Notes: generated by a model from the sequence alone, not told the origin. Shown: positions 42,378 to 51,244, numbered from the stretch's first letter. The stretch is 64,000 nucleotides of DNA from Chryseobacterium sp. SORGH_AS_0447 (GCF_030818695.1 NZ_JAUTAR010000001.1:3776501-3840500); one strand, 5' to 3'. Program-made: numbers and translations.

Positions 42378-42881
42378 TCAGTAAGCATCAATTTCATTTT
42401 CAAGAACCGTCTCCTTGTAATCCTGCATTTTTACCAGAGGATTGATGTGCTGTACGGTTTTATTATCCGCTGTTTTTACGTTTTTCTTACTCATTTCTCC
42501 GCGCTGTCCGTGATCTTTAATGGTAATTTTTCCTCCTATCGTACACTGCAGTTCAGAAAGTTCGGTAACGATCTTTTTTTCCATGATTTTCACTTTATCA
42601 TAGGTTTTCTGCCATTTTCCGGCCGGGGCATACGTACATGGCAGGTATCCGCCGCCACTAGGCTTCAGCTTACATCGGCCAAAACTCGGGCCTGGGGGAT
42701 TGAACTGGAGATCATCTTCCGTAACGCCAAGAAAATCGGCATTGCCATCGGAATCATTCCAGAAATGTTTCTGATGGGAAGTTACTTTATATTGCGGGAA
42801 CTGGTCACCCTGATTACACTGGGCTTTGCCTTTCTGTACAACAAAATATTTGCCGTCATGAGGTGATGATTGCTGTGACAT
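42378..42881 (-). CDS. PAAR-like spike protein (DUF4280 type)
   Basis: 167 residues with Cys-containing turns typical of DUF4280 PAAR-like proteins: YFVVQKGKAQCNQGDQFPQYKV, FGRCKLKPSGGGYLPCTYAPAGKW and ELQCTIGGKITIKDHGQ. It would cap the VgrG spike and carry the M23 effector, whose gene starts 22 bases downstream. It has its own promoter after the tssR terminator, so spike, effector and immunity form one transcript. Confidence 0.8.
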   Translation of the reverse strand: MSQQSSPHDGKYFVVQKGKAQCNQGDQFPQYKVTSHQKHFWNDSDGNADFLGVTEDDLQFNPPGPSFGRCKLKPSGGGYLPCTYAPAGKWQKTYDKVKIMEKKIVTELSELQCTIGGKITIKDHGQRGEMSKKNVKTADNKTVQHINPLVKMQDYKETVLENEIDAY

Positions 42882-42903
42882 ATCTATGCGATTTGGGTAA
42901 TGT

Positions 42904-42911
42904 CAAAGATA
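42904..42911 (-). promoter_or_regulatory. -7 promoter box of the PAAR-M23 effector operon
   Basis: Minus-strand TATCTTTG, the same octamer as before both hcp genes, 22 bases before the PAAR-like ATG. No hcp-type operator is visible above it. Confidence 0.55.
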
Positions 42912-42930
42912 AAAAATTTAGCTTATAAAA

Positions 42931-42961
42931 ATTAAAAAGCAGAAATTTATTTTCTGCTTTT
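42931..42961 (-). terminator. Terminator of the tss operon after tssR
   Basis: AAAAGCAGAAA (42935-42945) pairs with TTTCTGCTTTT (42951-42961). On the minus strand it is followed by TTTTTAATTTTT. It lies 16 bases after the tssR stop. Confidence 0.75.
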
Positions 42962-42976
42962 CTCTGTAATAAGTTC

Positions 42977-45376
42977 TTAATGCCCTGTATATTCCGGTGC
43001 TTCTACGGGCATCATCGTCGGCATAAAATATTCATTCAGCCAGTAGAAGGTCTGCCCGTTCTGCTGTATTTTTACTGCCGGGTCATTCCGGTGAGACAGC
43101 ATACGGTCTGCCAGCGTTTTATAATTGCGGAAATAGTTCCTCACGGTTTCATTGGTTACGATTTTGGATTTTTTCCATCCTTTCAGCATGTACTTGGACA
43201 TAAGCTCTTCTTCGGAATTGTCGAAACCGGTGCTTACTCCTACCGCGTACGACATCGGCTGTTTATAAAGCTCCCCTTTATCAAGGAACTGCATGGTTGG
43301 ATTGTATTTCTTCAGAAGCTTTACATATTCATTAACGGCTTTTCCCTGCTTGAAGTCTGCTCTTTCCGCACCGGTATTCTGATACACTTCGTTATAGAAC
43401 TGCTTTAAGTTATCAAATTCTTTTTCCGAGATCAGCACGCCTTTTTCAAGACCGGGCTTAAAATCTTTCAGCTCTTTAGGGATATATCCTTTCACCAGGA
43501 ACGGATTTCCGTAATTGATCAGCTGTGCGGCAATTCCTGCAGGCACCGGGTTCGTAAGTCCGGGATACAGGTATTTGTATTTCACATCAACATCCGTTCT
43601 TCCAGCCCCCACTGAGGAATGGAAATAGTCGTTCAGGGATTTATCAAGGTTCGTATTGTCCAGCGTAACCTGAGCAATCAGGCTGTCGACGGACTTTTTA
43701 AGATAACCCGGGGTTGCAATGTCGCCTTTTTTAGGAAAGATCACGAATCCCTGCGCCATACTCTGCTTAGGATAGTCTAATGAGAAAAAGCCTTCATCAC
43801 TTTCTACCAGGCTGAAATTATTTTTGGTTAAAACATCATTCTGGTTGATGATTTTCTGTTTTTTAAGCTCTGCAATATTTTTGGCCGTGTTGGTCACCAC
43901 ATTTTCGGACATTAAAACAAAATCGTTATAGGTATCCGAAGATCTTGCGCTTGTCTGGAACATGATCAGTCTTGCCTGGGCCTGCGTAAGGGAATTGATA
44001 ACGCCATACATATTTCCGCTCTGGTTGGCGGATGTTCCTACGGTGATCACAATATTGGTTTCGTCCGGGACATTCGACAAGAGGTTTCCGGCAGCCATCA
44101 GACCTTCGCCCACGGGCTGGTAACCGCTGTTACTCATACAGTTCATTTCATTGGTTTTCTGGTCAATGAATGTGGTAATTTTGCTGTAATCGTTATTTAA
44201 GTCCGAAACGGCTACATTATCCCCGCAGGAATTATTTTTATATAAAACAACGCCGTATTTCACCTGATTAAAATAAGACGGCTTTTCAAACCTCAGCTGC
44301 AGATCCTGTAATAACGATTTCACAATCGGAGCGTATGGGGCATTCGGAGCACTGATGTCTAAGGCAAAAACAATGTTGATCTTTTTATTTTTCTCCGTAA
44401 TTTCCCGGTAGCGGTCGAAATAAATCGGCTCGCCCAGCACATTAAACACATAATTTTTGCTGTAATCCAGGATATTCGTAAAATATTTGGTCTTCGAATC
44501 CGGTGTCGGCGGTTCATGCAGCGGTAAGTTTACCGGAAAGATATTTTCCAGCGGTGTTCTTTTGTTCACATCGGTAAGCAGTACGGCTGCTTTGTCTTCT
44601 ACTTCACTTTTACCGGGTGCCCCTTCATGAATTCCTAAAGTTGTTTCGGTAATGCCGGTTGTATTTTTCATTTTTACGGCAGACCGCTCGCCCCATGCTG
44701 AAATCACATTGGAACTTACCCATCCGTAAAGGCCGGTACTGATGCTGTCGATATCGACGGAAGGTTTCTTTCCTACCAGGAATCTTTTATTGTTTTCCGC
44801 CTGTTTGTAAACGTATACGATCTGTCCGTTAGGGATCTTCACATCGGCCTGCTCGATAAGGCTGGGTGAATTAAACACCATAATCGAATCGTTCTTATAA
44901 TATCTTTCTGAATTGCGGATGACTTCGCTATTGCTCGGCACGACGGCCACCCTTACCGGGAAGCCTGTTTTTTCGCTTTTCAAAGAGTTGCTCCATAACA
45001 GAAGGTCGGATTCCGGAATCCAGCCGTAGGTTTTCACCTGTTTGGAAGACACTTTTTTCATCAGGGCATCCGGAATATATTCAGCTACTTTTACCATTCC
45101 GTCCCGGCTTTTCAATACCATTAAAGGTTCAAGGAATTTTACTTCCTTATATGATTTTTCATCGCTTTTATCCAGGTAAGCCGTATTTCTGGACCGATCT
45201 GAGATGGCGATCCACGGCACCGATTTTTTAGGAAAACCATTCACTACCGGCGAGTTGTCTATCTGTCCGTAATGTGAAGGCTCGGGTGTTTTTTTGGATG
45301 GCAGTTTTACCTGGCAACTTACCAGTATAACCGAAACTCCTATATAATATGCTGCTAGAGGAAATTTATTTTTCAT
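42977..45376 (-). CDS. tssR: TssR-like lipoprotein of the Bacteroidetes type VI system
   Basis: A 799-residue lipoprotein (lipobox VILVSC, Cys21). The first 240 residues contain SH3-like segments ending in GWIPESDLLLW and GLYGWVSSNVISAWG; about 330-520 is a von Willebrand A-like domain (INIVFALDISAPNAPYAPIVKSLLQDLQLRF; VITVGTSANQSG); the C-terminal third contains KKYNPTMQFLDKGELYKQPMSYAVGVSTGFDNSEEELMSKY. This matches TssR, a component peculiar to the subtype iii system, thought to belong to its envelope complex in place of TssJLM. It is last in a four-gene operon. Confidence 0.82.
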   Translation of the reverse strand: MKNKFPLAAYYIGVSVILVSCQVKLPSKKTPEPSHYGQIDNSPVVNGFPKKSVPWIAISDRSRNTAYLDKSDEKSYKEVKFLEPLMVLKSRDGMVKVAEYIPDALMKKVSSKQVKTYGWIPESDLLLWSNSLKSEKTGFPVRVAVVPSNSEVIRNSERYYKNDSIMVFNSPSLIEQADVKIPNGQIVYVYKQAENNKRFLVGKKPSVDIDSISTGLYGWVSSNVISAWGERSAVKMKNTTGITETTLGIHEGAPGKSEVEDKAAVLLTDVNKRTPLENIFPVNLPLHEPPTPDSKTKYFTNILDYSKNYVFNVLGEPIYFDRYREITEKNKKINIVFALDISAPNAPYAPIVKSLLQDLQLRFEKPSYFNQVKYGVVLYKNNSCGDNVAVSDLNNDYSKITTFIDQKTNEMNCMSNSGYQPVGEGLMAAGNLLSNVPDETNIVITVGTSANQSGNMYGVINSLTQAQARLIMFQTSARSSDTYNDFVLMSENVVTNTAKNIAELKKQKIINQNDVLTKNNFSLVESDEGFFSLDYPKQSMAQGFVIFPKKGDIATPGYLKKSVDSLIAQVTLDNTNLDKSLNDYFHSSVGAGRTDVDVKYKYLYPGLTNPVPAGIAAQLINYGNPFLVKGYIPKELKDFKPGLEKGVLISEKEFDNLKQFYNEVYQNTGAERADFKQGKAVNEYVKLLKKYNPTMQFLDKGELYKQPMSYAVGVSTGFDNSEEELMSKYMLKGWKKSKIVTNETVRNYFRNYKTLADRMLSHRNDPAVKIQQNGQTFYWLNEYFMPTMMPVEAPEYTGH

Positions 45377-45424
45377 CTTAATTTATTTAAATGATGGGTG
45401 TTGCCCGGAAATCCGGGGCAGGAA

Positions 45425-46333
45425 TTATTTGCTTTGATTAATATCGACTTTCGTTACACAGTTCTGCGCGTCATCGAAATTCACTTTCACGGTCTGAATC
45501 ACCTTGTTTTTATCAAACTGAAGACCGGCACAATACATATAGAAATTGTTGGCTTTGCTGTCGTTAACTTTTACCACGGTATTTTCGTTATTGCACAGAT
45601 AGGTTCTCAATAAGTAATTATAATGCATATTGAAGCTGTTCCCGTTTGCAATCTGCTGAAGGTGATATTTGAAATCGTTATCGATTTTAGCATAGGCATC
45701 TTCCACACTTACTTCTTCTTCCAGGGCGTCGTAGGCCGGAAGAATTTTGATCTGGTGCAAAATAGGTTCGGCACTCTCATCCGTGTAAAGCGTTACGACA
45801 TAATCGCCCGGTTTTTTATAGGAGTAGATGGCCATTTTATCCTTGGAATCGATATTTCCGGTTTCACCAAATTTCCAGGTAAACTGTTTGGCATCCGAAA
45901 TGGCCCGGAACTGTACGTTCTCAAACTGCATGGCCTGGGTCTGCGCGTCGATCAATGTTTTGGTCTTCGTAGAATCCGCAGGTCTAGGAATCGTTCTTGC
46001 GGACACCATTACTGGAAAAGATTTGGAATATTTATTATCGATGATCAGGGTAACCTGGTAATATCCGGGTTTATTGTAAAAGTGAATCCCGCTGCTCTTC
46101 TCGCTTGAAGTACCGTCCCCGAAATTCCACATTTTGGTTTTTGCAAACTGGGTCTTGTCCTCGAATAAAAGCGTATCGCCTACCTTAAGCGTAGACGGAT
46201 AAACGACCCCGACAATATCATCGGCGGAGTGTATCACTTTCTTCTGGAGCCACAATGCAACAAGAGCCGCGATGAGCAGCGTCGCAATAACACCAATGAT
46301 AATGTTCTTCTTGTTTTTCTGAAAGTAATTCAT
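45425..46333 (-). CDS. TssP-like membrane protein with PKD domains
   Basis: 302 residues: one N-terminal membrane helix (about 12-30: IIIGVIATLLIAALVALWL) and a periplasmic part with two PKD-type Ig folds (TKMWNFGDGTSSE...KPGYYQVTLI; FTWKFGETGN...KPGDYVVTLY), then a helical tail with a Cys. It lies between the TssO-like gene and tssR, the position of TssP in described Bacteroidetes clusters; assignment rests mainly on context. Confidence 0.65.
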   Translation of the reverse strand: MNYFQKNKKNIIIGVIATLLIAALVALWLQKKVIHSADDIVGVVYPSTLKVGDTLLFEDKTQFAKTKMWNFGDGTSSEKSSGIHFYNKPGYYQVTLIIDNKYSKSFPVMVSARTIPRPADSTKTKTLIDAQTQAMQFENVQFRAISDAKQFTWKFGETGNIDSKDKMAIYSYKKPGDYVVTLYTDESAEPILHQIKILPAYDALEEEVSVEDAYAKIDNDFKYHLQQIANGNSFNMHYNYLLRTYLCNNENTVVKVNDSKANNFYMYCAGLQFDKNKVIQTVKVNFDDAQNCVTKVDINQSK

Positions 46334-46398
46334 AGTTTGTGATTGTGATGTGTGTTTTATTTTGTGTGTGAAGTTTTTCTCAGTATAAAGTTTAGAGG

Positions 46399-46926
46399 TT
46401 ATTGGGTTCTCGCTTTCAGTGCGGTCTCCCTTTGGAAAAGCTGGCTTCTCTTTTCTTTAAAGCCTATGGAACATTCATCAAACTGCTTTTCAAAGCTTTT
46501 GATATTTTCCGTTTTGCTGGAAATCACTTTTTTATCGTTGAAATACATTTTGTAAAATTTAGCAATCTGCGGATACGCATCTTTACGGATGTCTGAAATG
46601 TTTTCTCCGGTCTCAAAATAACCGGCCACATCATTGATTCCGTACATGATATTGCTTTCTTCAAAAGGTTGCGGAGACTCATCCGTCAGCCGGTTGATCA
46701 TGGCAAACGTGCTGTCCAGGGTTTTATAGGAAAATTTCTGTTTCTGATCGAACCTTGCCTTTTCCTCAAGATTCCGTACCGAAACAATATCTTCGTCTGA
46801 GAAGGGCGATTCGAATCCTTTCAGGAAAATAATTCCCAGAAAGATAAGTGCTGCGAAAAGCATGAGAATTAAATATAAAAACTGATAGTGCCTTTCCTTT
46901 TTCGATAGTGTGATTTGTCCCTGCAT
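46399..46926 (-). CDS. TssO-like membrane protein, copy 2
   Basis: 175 residues: short cytoplasmic start (LSKKERHYQFLYL), one membrane helix (about 16-36) and a helical periplasmic part with charged coiled-coil character ending in KSFEKQFDECSIGFKEKRSQLFQRE. It has the same topology as the upstream protein, from which it is separated by 11 bases. The two may be a duplicated TssO pair or TssO plus another envelope component. Confidence 0.6.
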   Translation of the reverse strand: MQGQITLSKKERHYQFLYLILMLFAALIFLGIIFLKGFESPFSDEDIVSVRNLEEKARFDQKQKFSYKTLDSTFAMINRLTDESPQPFEESNIMYGINDVAGYFETGENISDIRKDAYPQIAKFYKMYFNDKKVISSKTENIKSFEKQFDECSIGFKEKRSQLFQRETALKARTQ

Positions 46927-46937
46927 AGTATTGGTTT

Positions 46938-47474
46938 TTATCTTCTTCGTCTGCTTCCTGAAAATTTTCTGGTAGGGTCTACCCGGAGTTCATGGTTTAC
47001 AATGCCTACTTTCCCGCGGCATTCGCTAAGATTCCGAAGGGCGTTCTGCTCTTTGTATGAGACCTCAACAATATCGTTTTTAAGCGCGAGCATCGGCGCA
47101 ATCTGCTTCATAAGAATGGAATAATGCTTGAAATTATCGGCGCTGTCTCTTCCCATGATGTTTTTGGCATCCCTTACGTTGTCTATGATATAGTTGCGGA
47201 GGAAGATATCGTTGTCTACCTTATTGATATCGAGCTGATCCATCCGATAGAGGATGCTGTCGACGTGGATTCTGAGAAGATCGCTTCTGGTAAGCAGCTC
47301 GCGGTAATCGTCGGCCTGTTTCTTAATTCCTTCCCGTTGGATATCGTAGCTTTTGAAAAAGAAAAATACACAGATGAAAGAAACACCTGACAGGACAATG
47401 AATGACAGAACAAACTTCCAAATGCCCATCCTGACGTCCGATTTGTTTAATTTTTTCTCCCTGTTCGAAGACAT
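46938..47474 (-). CDS. TssO-like membrane protein, copy 1
   Basis: 178 residues from the ATG at 47474; a longer frame to 47588 lacks coding character and passes through the -7 box. It has LNKSDVRMGIWKF, one membrane helix (about 20-42), then a helical periplasmic part (REGIKKQADDYRELLTRSDLLRIHVDSILYRMDQLD) and a basic Arg-rich end. Single-helix proteins of this type beside tssR are TssO-like in the Bacteroidetes system. First gene of the tss operon. Confidence 0.65.
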   Translation of the reverse strand: MSSNREKKLNKSDVRMGIWKFVLSFIVLSGVSFICVFFFFKSYDIQREGIKKQADDYRELLTRSDLLRIHVDSILYRMDQLDINKVDNDIFLRNYIIDNVRDAKNIMGRDSADNFKHYSILMKQIAPMLALKNDIVEVSYKEQNALRNLSECRGKVGIVNHELRVDPTRKFSGSRRRR

Positions 47475-48031
47475 ATGTTTGTGATTTGTTTGGAATGTGA
47501 AATTATAAAAAAATAATGTATATACAAAATTAAGTATTTGTTTATGCCGTGCTGTTGCTGAATTCAATGATAAGATGACTGGGATCACGTGAACTTTCAG
47601 GTATTATTCTGTGGTGGAAAAACACGAAAAAGTAAGAGTTTTTTAACTGCAATACACTTTAATCTGATAAAGCTTAATGCTGGCTTCGCGAAGCAAATTT
47701 ACTTTCCCTTGCCTAGAAATAAAAACAGTATACTTATGATTCTCTGCGCATTGTAAAATACCAATCATTTAACCTGCATAAAATTTTACACATTCAATTC
47801 TCTGCGTACTAAAGCAGCATATTAGCCCAATTAATTTTCACCTTTGCCTTTTCCAATACTATACAATTATTTTAGATTAGAATTTTGCCCATCTACAGTA
47901 TACATTTTTTTAGATTTGATCTTAACAACCGTATTCCCGGAATTACGTGAATATTAATTTTCACATTCGTCATATTTTCATAATTTAGTAGTCTGAATTT
48001 TAATTATCATACACCAAATCGATATTAAAAA
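47475..48031. other. Divergent intergenic region between the tss operon and its neighbouring regulator
   Basis: About 560 AT-rich bases. A -7 box for the tss operon lies at 47525-47532 (minus TAATTTTG) and one for the regulator at 47911-47918 (TAGATTTG, leaving a leader of about 105 bases). There is a GCTTCGCGAAGC palindrome near 47684, and an 8-base match (GAATTACG, 47940-47947) to half of the hcp operator, possibly chance. Confidence 0.55.
47911..47918 (+). promoter_or_regulatory. -7 promoter box of the LuxR-type regulator
   Basis: TAGATTTG, an exact TAnnTTTG match; a TTG at 47885-47887 could be the -33 element (23-base spacer). The leader before the GTG at 48032 would be unusually long, about 105 bases. 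Confidence 0.45.
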
Positions 48032-48703
48032 GTGAGCAAAATATTGAGTAATACTGTGCGATTTTCCATAGCAGACAGTGATTTTTACTTTAAAAAGATC
48101 CTGATCAAAACGCTTACCGAGAATCCGTTTTACATGCTGCTTAACGACTGCAACAACGGCCATGAGCTGATCAGCAGGAATTACAGAAGGCAGGAAGATG
48201 TATTTATCATCGAGCTTTTCATGCCGGTACTCAGCGGGCTGGAAGCCATAAAGTACATCCGTAAAAGCAATGCCGAAACGCCCATCATTACCTATTCCGG
48301 CACCTACCAGGACGATATGGCGGAAATTCTGTCCAAGATCCCGAATATGTATTACTGCCAGAAAAAAAGCAATGTCATCAAGGATATCGTTAAAGGAAAG
48401 ATCGCTTCAGACAGTTTCGATTATGCCGCTTACACCAAAGCCTGGGAACAGCAGCCGCTGGCCGTTATGGAGTATATGGACCGTCAGAAAAAGAGCCAGG
48501 AAGAACTTTCGCCGACGGAGATCCAGCTCATGAAATTCTGCTACGAAGGCTTTAGCAATAAGGAAATCGGCGAAAAGCTGAACCTCAGCACCAGGACCAT
48601 CGATACCTATATCAACCGCCTGACAGAAAAGCTGGGATTAAAGACAAAACTACACCTCATCCGCTTCTGTGTGGAGAACGGATACTACAACTCCAGCATG
48701 TAA
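48032..48703 (+). CDS. LuxR-type response regulator with Glu in place of the phospho-Asp
   Basis: 223 residues from a GTG: a receiver-like domain (about 9-125) and a C-terminal LuxR helix-turn-helix (LSPTEIQLMKFCYEGFSNKEIGEKLNLSTRTIDTYINRLTEKLG). The receiver keeps acidic residues D15/D17, the following M-P-x-x-S-G and Lys111, but the phospho-acceptor is Glu61 (IIELFMP, codon GAG at 48212), where active receivers have Asp. Glu there can mimic the phosphorylated state, so the protein may be constitutively active or respond to something other than a kinase. Its position beside the divergent type VI operon makes it a candidate regulator of that system. Confidence 0.82.
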   Translation: MSKILSNTVRFSIADSDFYFKKILIKTLTENPFYMLLNDCNNGHELISRNYRRQEDVFIIELFMPVLSGLEAIKYIRKSNAETPIITYSGTYQDDMAEILSKIPNMYYCQKKSNVIKDIVKGKIASDSFDYAAYTKAWEQQPLAVMEYMDRQKKSQEELSPTEIQLMKFCYEGFSNKEIGEKLNLSTRTIDTYINRLTEKLGLKTKLHLIRFCVENGYYNSSM

Positions 48704-48780
48704 AAAGGGAGTTAATCTGATTTTAACACCGAGTAAATATTAAGTTTTCAACCTCTTAAAGAAAAATATTTTGCCACTAA

Positions 48781-48813
48781 TTTGTTAATATTCAATTTTT
48801 TTAACTAAATTTG
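48781..48813 (+). promoter_or_regulatory. Promoter of the HU gene
   Basis: TTTG (48781-48784) as -33, 21-base spacer, TAAATTTG (48806-48813) as -7; a full consensus pair. The leader before the ATG would be about 27 bases. Confidence 0.7.
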
Positions 48814-48844
48814 CACACCTAAAATTTAAAATTAAAATAAGGAA

Positions 48845-49135
48845 ATGACAAAGGCAGAATTGGTAAACACCATCTCAAATAAGTTGGGAACCGAAAAGAA
48901 TGAAACACAGAAAGTTGTAGAGGCTTTTATGCAAGAAATCAGGACTTCTATGTATAATGGAGATAATGTTTATCTAAGAGGTTTTGGATCTTTTATCATT
49001 AAAACAAGGGCAGCAAAAACGGGAAGAAACATCTCTAAAAACACTGCTATTGAAATCCCTGCTCATAACATTCCTGCTTTCAAACCATCAAAATCTTTTG
49101 TGGAGAAAGTAAAAACGAAAGTTACCGTAAAATAG
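48845..49135 (+). CDS. HU-family DNA-binding protein
   Basis: 96 residues with the HU/IHF fold: TKAELVNTISNKLG helical start, the loop GFGSFIIKTRAAKTGRNISKNTAIEIPAHNIPAFKPSKSF and a basic end. It bends and compacts DNA as a nucleoid protein. It forms a unit with the small basic peptide downstream, closed by a hairpin terminator. Confidence 0.93.
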   Translation: MTKAELVNTISNKLGTEKNETQKVVEAFMQEIRTSMYNGDNVYLRGFGSFIIKTRAAKTGRNISKNTAIEIPAHNIPAFKPSKSFVEKVKTKVTVK

Positions 49136-49177
49136 AACATTAACTGAATATTAACTAGTTACTAAAAAATTATAATT

Positions 49178-49267
49178 ATGCCAAGCGGAAAGAAAAGAAA
49201 AAGACACAAGGTTGCAACCCACAAGAGAAAGAAAAGAAGAAGAGCGAACAGACATAAGAAGAAATAA
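49178..49267 (+). CDS. Very small, extremely basic protein (29 residues), Bacteroidetes-type
   Basis: Encodes MPSGKKRKRHKVATHKRKKR followed by RRANRHKKK: more than half of the residues are Lys, Arg or His. I recall near-identical peptides between HU and RNase G genes in many Bacteroidetes, which argues that it is real. Composition points to RNA binding, for example a small ribosomal protein; that is inference. It lies 42 bases after HU and before the shared terminator. Confidence 0.8.
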   Translation: MPSGKKRKRHKVATHKRKKRRRANRHKKK

Positions 49268-49292
49268 TCTTTTTTTCTCGAGATCTACGATA

Positions 49293-49346
49293 TAAAAATA
49301 TAGTTGGTGATTTTAAATTTTAAAGCCTCACCGACTATATTTTGTT
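49293..49346 (+). terminator. Terminator after HU and the basic peptide
   Basis: AAAATATAGTTGGTGA pairs with TCACCGACTATATTTT (one G-T pair) around an AT-rich loop, ending in TTTTGTTTT. Confidence 0.7.
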
Positions 49347-49500
49347 TTGCAACGATAAGATGATGCGGAAAAGATGTTTTTAACGGTTTATTTAAAAAAT
49401 TATATTTCATTCAATGGTAATGCTTATCTTAAGCGTAAAATTTATATGATACGAAAACAGTCTTTTCCAGCCGTCTTAACAATTTTTATCTTACAATAAA

Positions 49501-51060
49501 ATGAAGAAAGAACTAATAGTTTCGCATGAGGATGATCTTACAAAGATCGCACTGCTGGAAGACGGAAGACTATGTGAACTTCATGAGCAAGAGGACAAAA
49601 GCGATTTTATAGTTGGAGATCTGTTTATCGGGAAAGTAAAAAAGCTGGCACCCAACCTCAATGCCGCATTCGTGAATATCGGATACGAAAAGGATGCCTT
49701 CCTGCATTACCAGGACCTGGGGCCGCAATACCTTACCTACAGGAAGTTCGTACGGGATACGATTTCCAAGAAACAGAACTCTTCAAGCTTAAAGAATTTC
49801 GAGATACAACCCGAAATAGATAAAAACGGAACGGTAGACAAAGTGATCGCCAAAGATGACATTGTGCTGCTTCAAATCACTAAAGAACCGATCTCTACCA
49901 AAGGGCCGAGAATTTCCACTCAGGTTTCCTTAACAGGGCGTTTTTTGGTTCTGATCCCTTTCGACAACAAAGTTTCGATTTCCAAAAAAGTAAAAAGCAA
50001 CGAAGAGAAAGAAAGGCTCAGAACATTGATCGAAAGTATAAAACCTGAAGGTTTCGGTGTCATTATCCGCACCGTCGCCGAAGGAAAGAAAGTTGCCGAC
50101 CTCCACAACGATATGAATCAGCTGATTCAGAAGTGGGAAACAACTTTTAAAAATATACAGAAAAACAAAGTTCCGTCCAGGGTTTTAAGCGAAGATGATA
50201 AAGCTTCAGCTATTTTAAGGGACAACTTCAACCAGGATTTTGTAAGCATCACCTGTGATGACGAGCAGATGGTTGAGGAAATGAAAAATTATCTGGAGGT
50301 CATTGCCCCGGAAAGAAAAAACATTGTCCATTTTCACAATTCCCATATTCCGCTCCTGGAATATTACAATGTTGAAAAACAGCTCAAACAGAGCTTCGGG
50401 AAACACGTCAATATCCCAAGTTCAAAAGGTGCTTATCTGGTGATTGAACACACCGAAGCCCTGCACGTAGTCGACGTAAACTCCGGTAACAATATCACCA
50501 CCGGAACTGCCGTAAATAAAGAACATGCCTTACGGGTAAATAAAATGGCAGCTACTGAGATCGCACGACAACTGCGTCTCCGTGATATGGGCGGCATCAT
50601 CGTAATCGATTTCATCGACATGACGAACCCCGAACACCGAAGAGATCTGTACGAACATCTCAAGGAAGAGATGAAGCGCGATAAAGCACGACACAAAATT
50701 CTTCCGCCGAGTAAATTCGGTCTGATCCAGATCACCAGACAAAGAAACCGTCCGGAAAAACAGATCGAAACCAAAGAAGAAAACCCGAATAAAGACGGAG
50801 AAATTGTAGCTCCGATCGTTATCGTGGAAAGAATGGGCGAAGCCCTGAGAACGATTATGCAGAAAGAAAAAGGAAAACTGTACCTCCATGTACACCCCTT
50901 TGTAGAAGCCTACCTAACGAAAGGATTCAACAGCATCCAGACAAAGTGGTTCATCAAATACAAAAAGTGGGTAACCGTAATCCCGAGAGATTCCTTCAAA
51001 TATTTGGAATACCGAATCTACAATTCTAAAAAAGAAGAATTGACAGGATATTCCAATTGA
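49501..51060 (+). CDS. rng: Ribonuclease E/G family endoribonuclease
   Basis: 519 residues, the length of RNase G. An N-terminal S1 RNA-binding domain (GDLFIGKVKKLAPNLNAAFVNIGYEKDAFLHYQDL) is followed by the 5'-sensor and DNase I-like catalytic region with metal-binding Asp in ALHVVDVNSGNN and GGIIVIDFIDM. It cleaves single-stranded RNA in rRNA maturation and mRNA decay. It begins 233 bases after the basic peptide and ends before a strong terminator. Confidence 0.95.
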   Translation: MKKELIVSHEDDLTKIALLEDGRLCELHEQEDKSDFIVGDLFIGKVKKLAPNLNAAFVNIGYEKDAFLHYQDLGPQYLTYRKFVRDTISKKQNSSSLKNFEIQPEIDKNGTVDKVIAKDDIVLLQITKEPISTKGPRISTQVSLTGRFLVLIPFDNKVSISKKVKSNEEKERLRTLIESIKPEGFGVIIRTVAEGKKVADLHNDMNQLIQKWETTFKNIQKNKVPSRVLSEDDKASAILRDNFNQDFVSITCDDEQMVEEMKNYLEVIAPERKNIVHFHNSHIPLLEYYNVEKQLKQSFGKHVNIPSSKGAYLVIEHTEALHVVDVNSGNNITTGTAVNKEHALRVNKMAATEIARQLRLRDMGGIIVIDFIDMTNPEHRRDLYEHLKEEMKRDKARHKILPPSKFGLIQITRQRNRPEKQIETKEENPNKDGEIVAPIVIVERMGEALRTIMQKEKGKLYLHVHPFVEAYLTKGFNSIQTKWFIKYKKWVTVIPRDSFKYLEYRIYNSKKEELTGYSN

Positions 51061-51069
51061 TACAAAATT

Positions 51070-51106
51070 TAAAACGCTCCGCCTGAGGCGGAGCGTTTTT
51101 GTTTTT
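51070..51106 (+). terminator. Strong terminator of rng
   Basis: AAAACGCTCCGCC, TGA loop, GGCGGAGCGTTTTT GTTTTT. Perfect 13-bp GC-rich stem. Confidence 0.9.
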
Positions 51107-51244
51107 GATGGCACTAGGCCTTCCGTAAAACTCTAGTTTTGAATGGATCCATTTTCAGGGAAGTTTACAATTAAGTATATAAATGCAAACAAATCTTTAT
51201 TACTAATTCTAATATATGTCCCTTCACTTTTGAAATATTATCTA

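Noticed and set aside
46808..46822. GATTCGAATCC resembling a tRNA T-loop
   Set aside because: It lies inside the TssO-like gene and no cloverleaf arms surround it.
46938..47588. Longer 216-residue version of the first TssO-like protein
   Set aside because: The first 38 codons cross a TAnnTTTG promoter box at 47525-47532 and have no coding character; the ATG at 47474 is preferred.
47940..47947. Half-site of the hcp operator (GAATTACG) in the tss-regulator spacer
   Set aside because: Only eight bases, no inverted partner and no second unit at 21 bases; likely chance.
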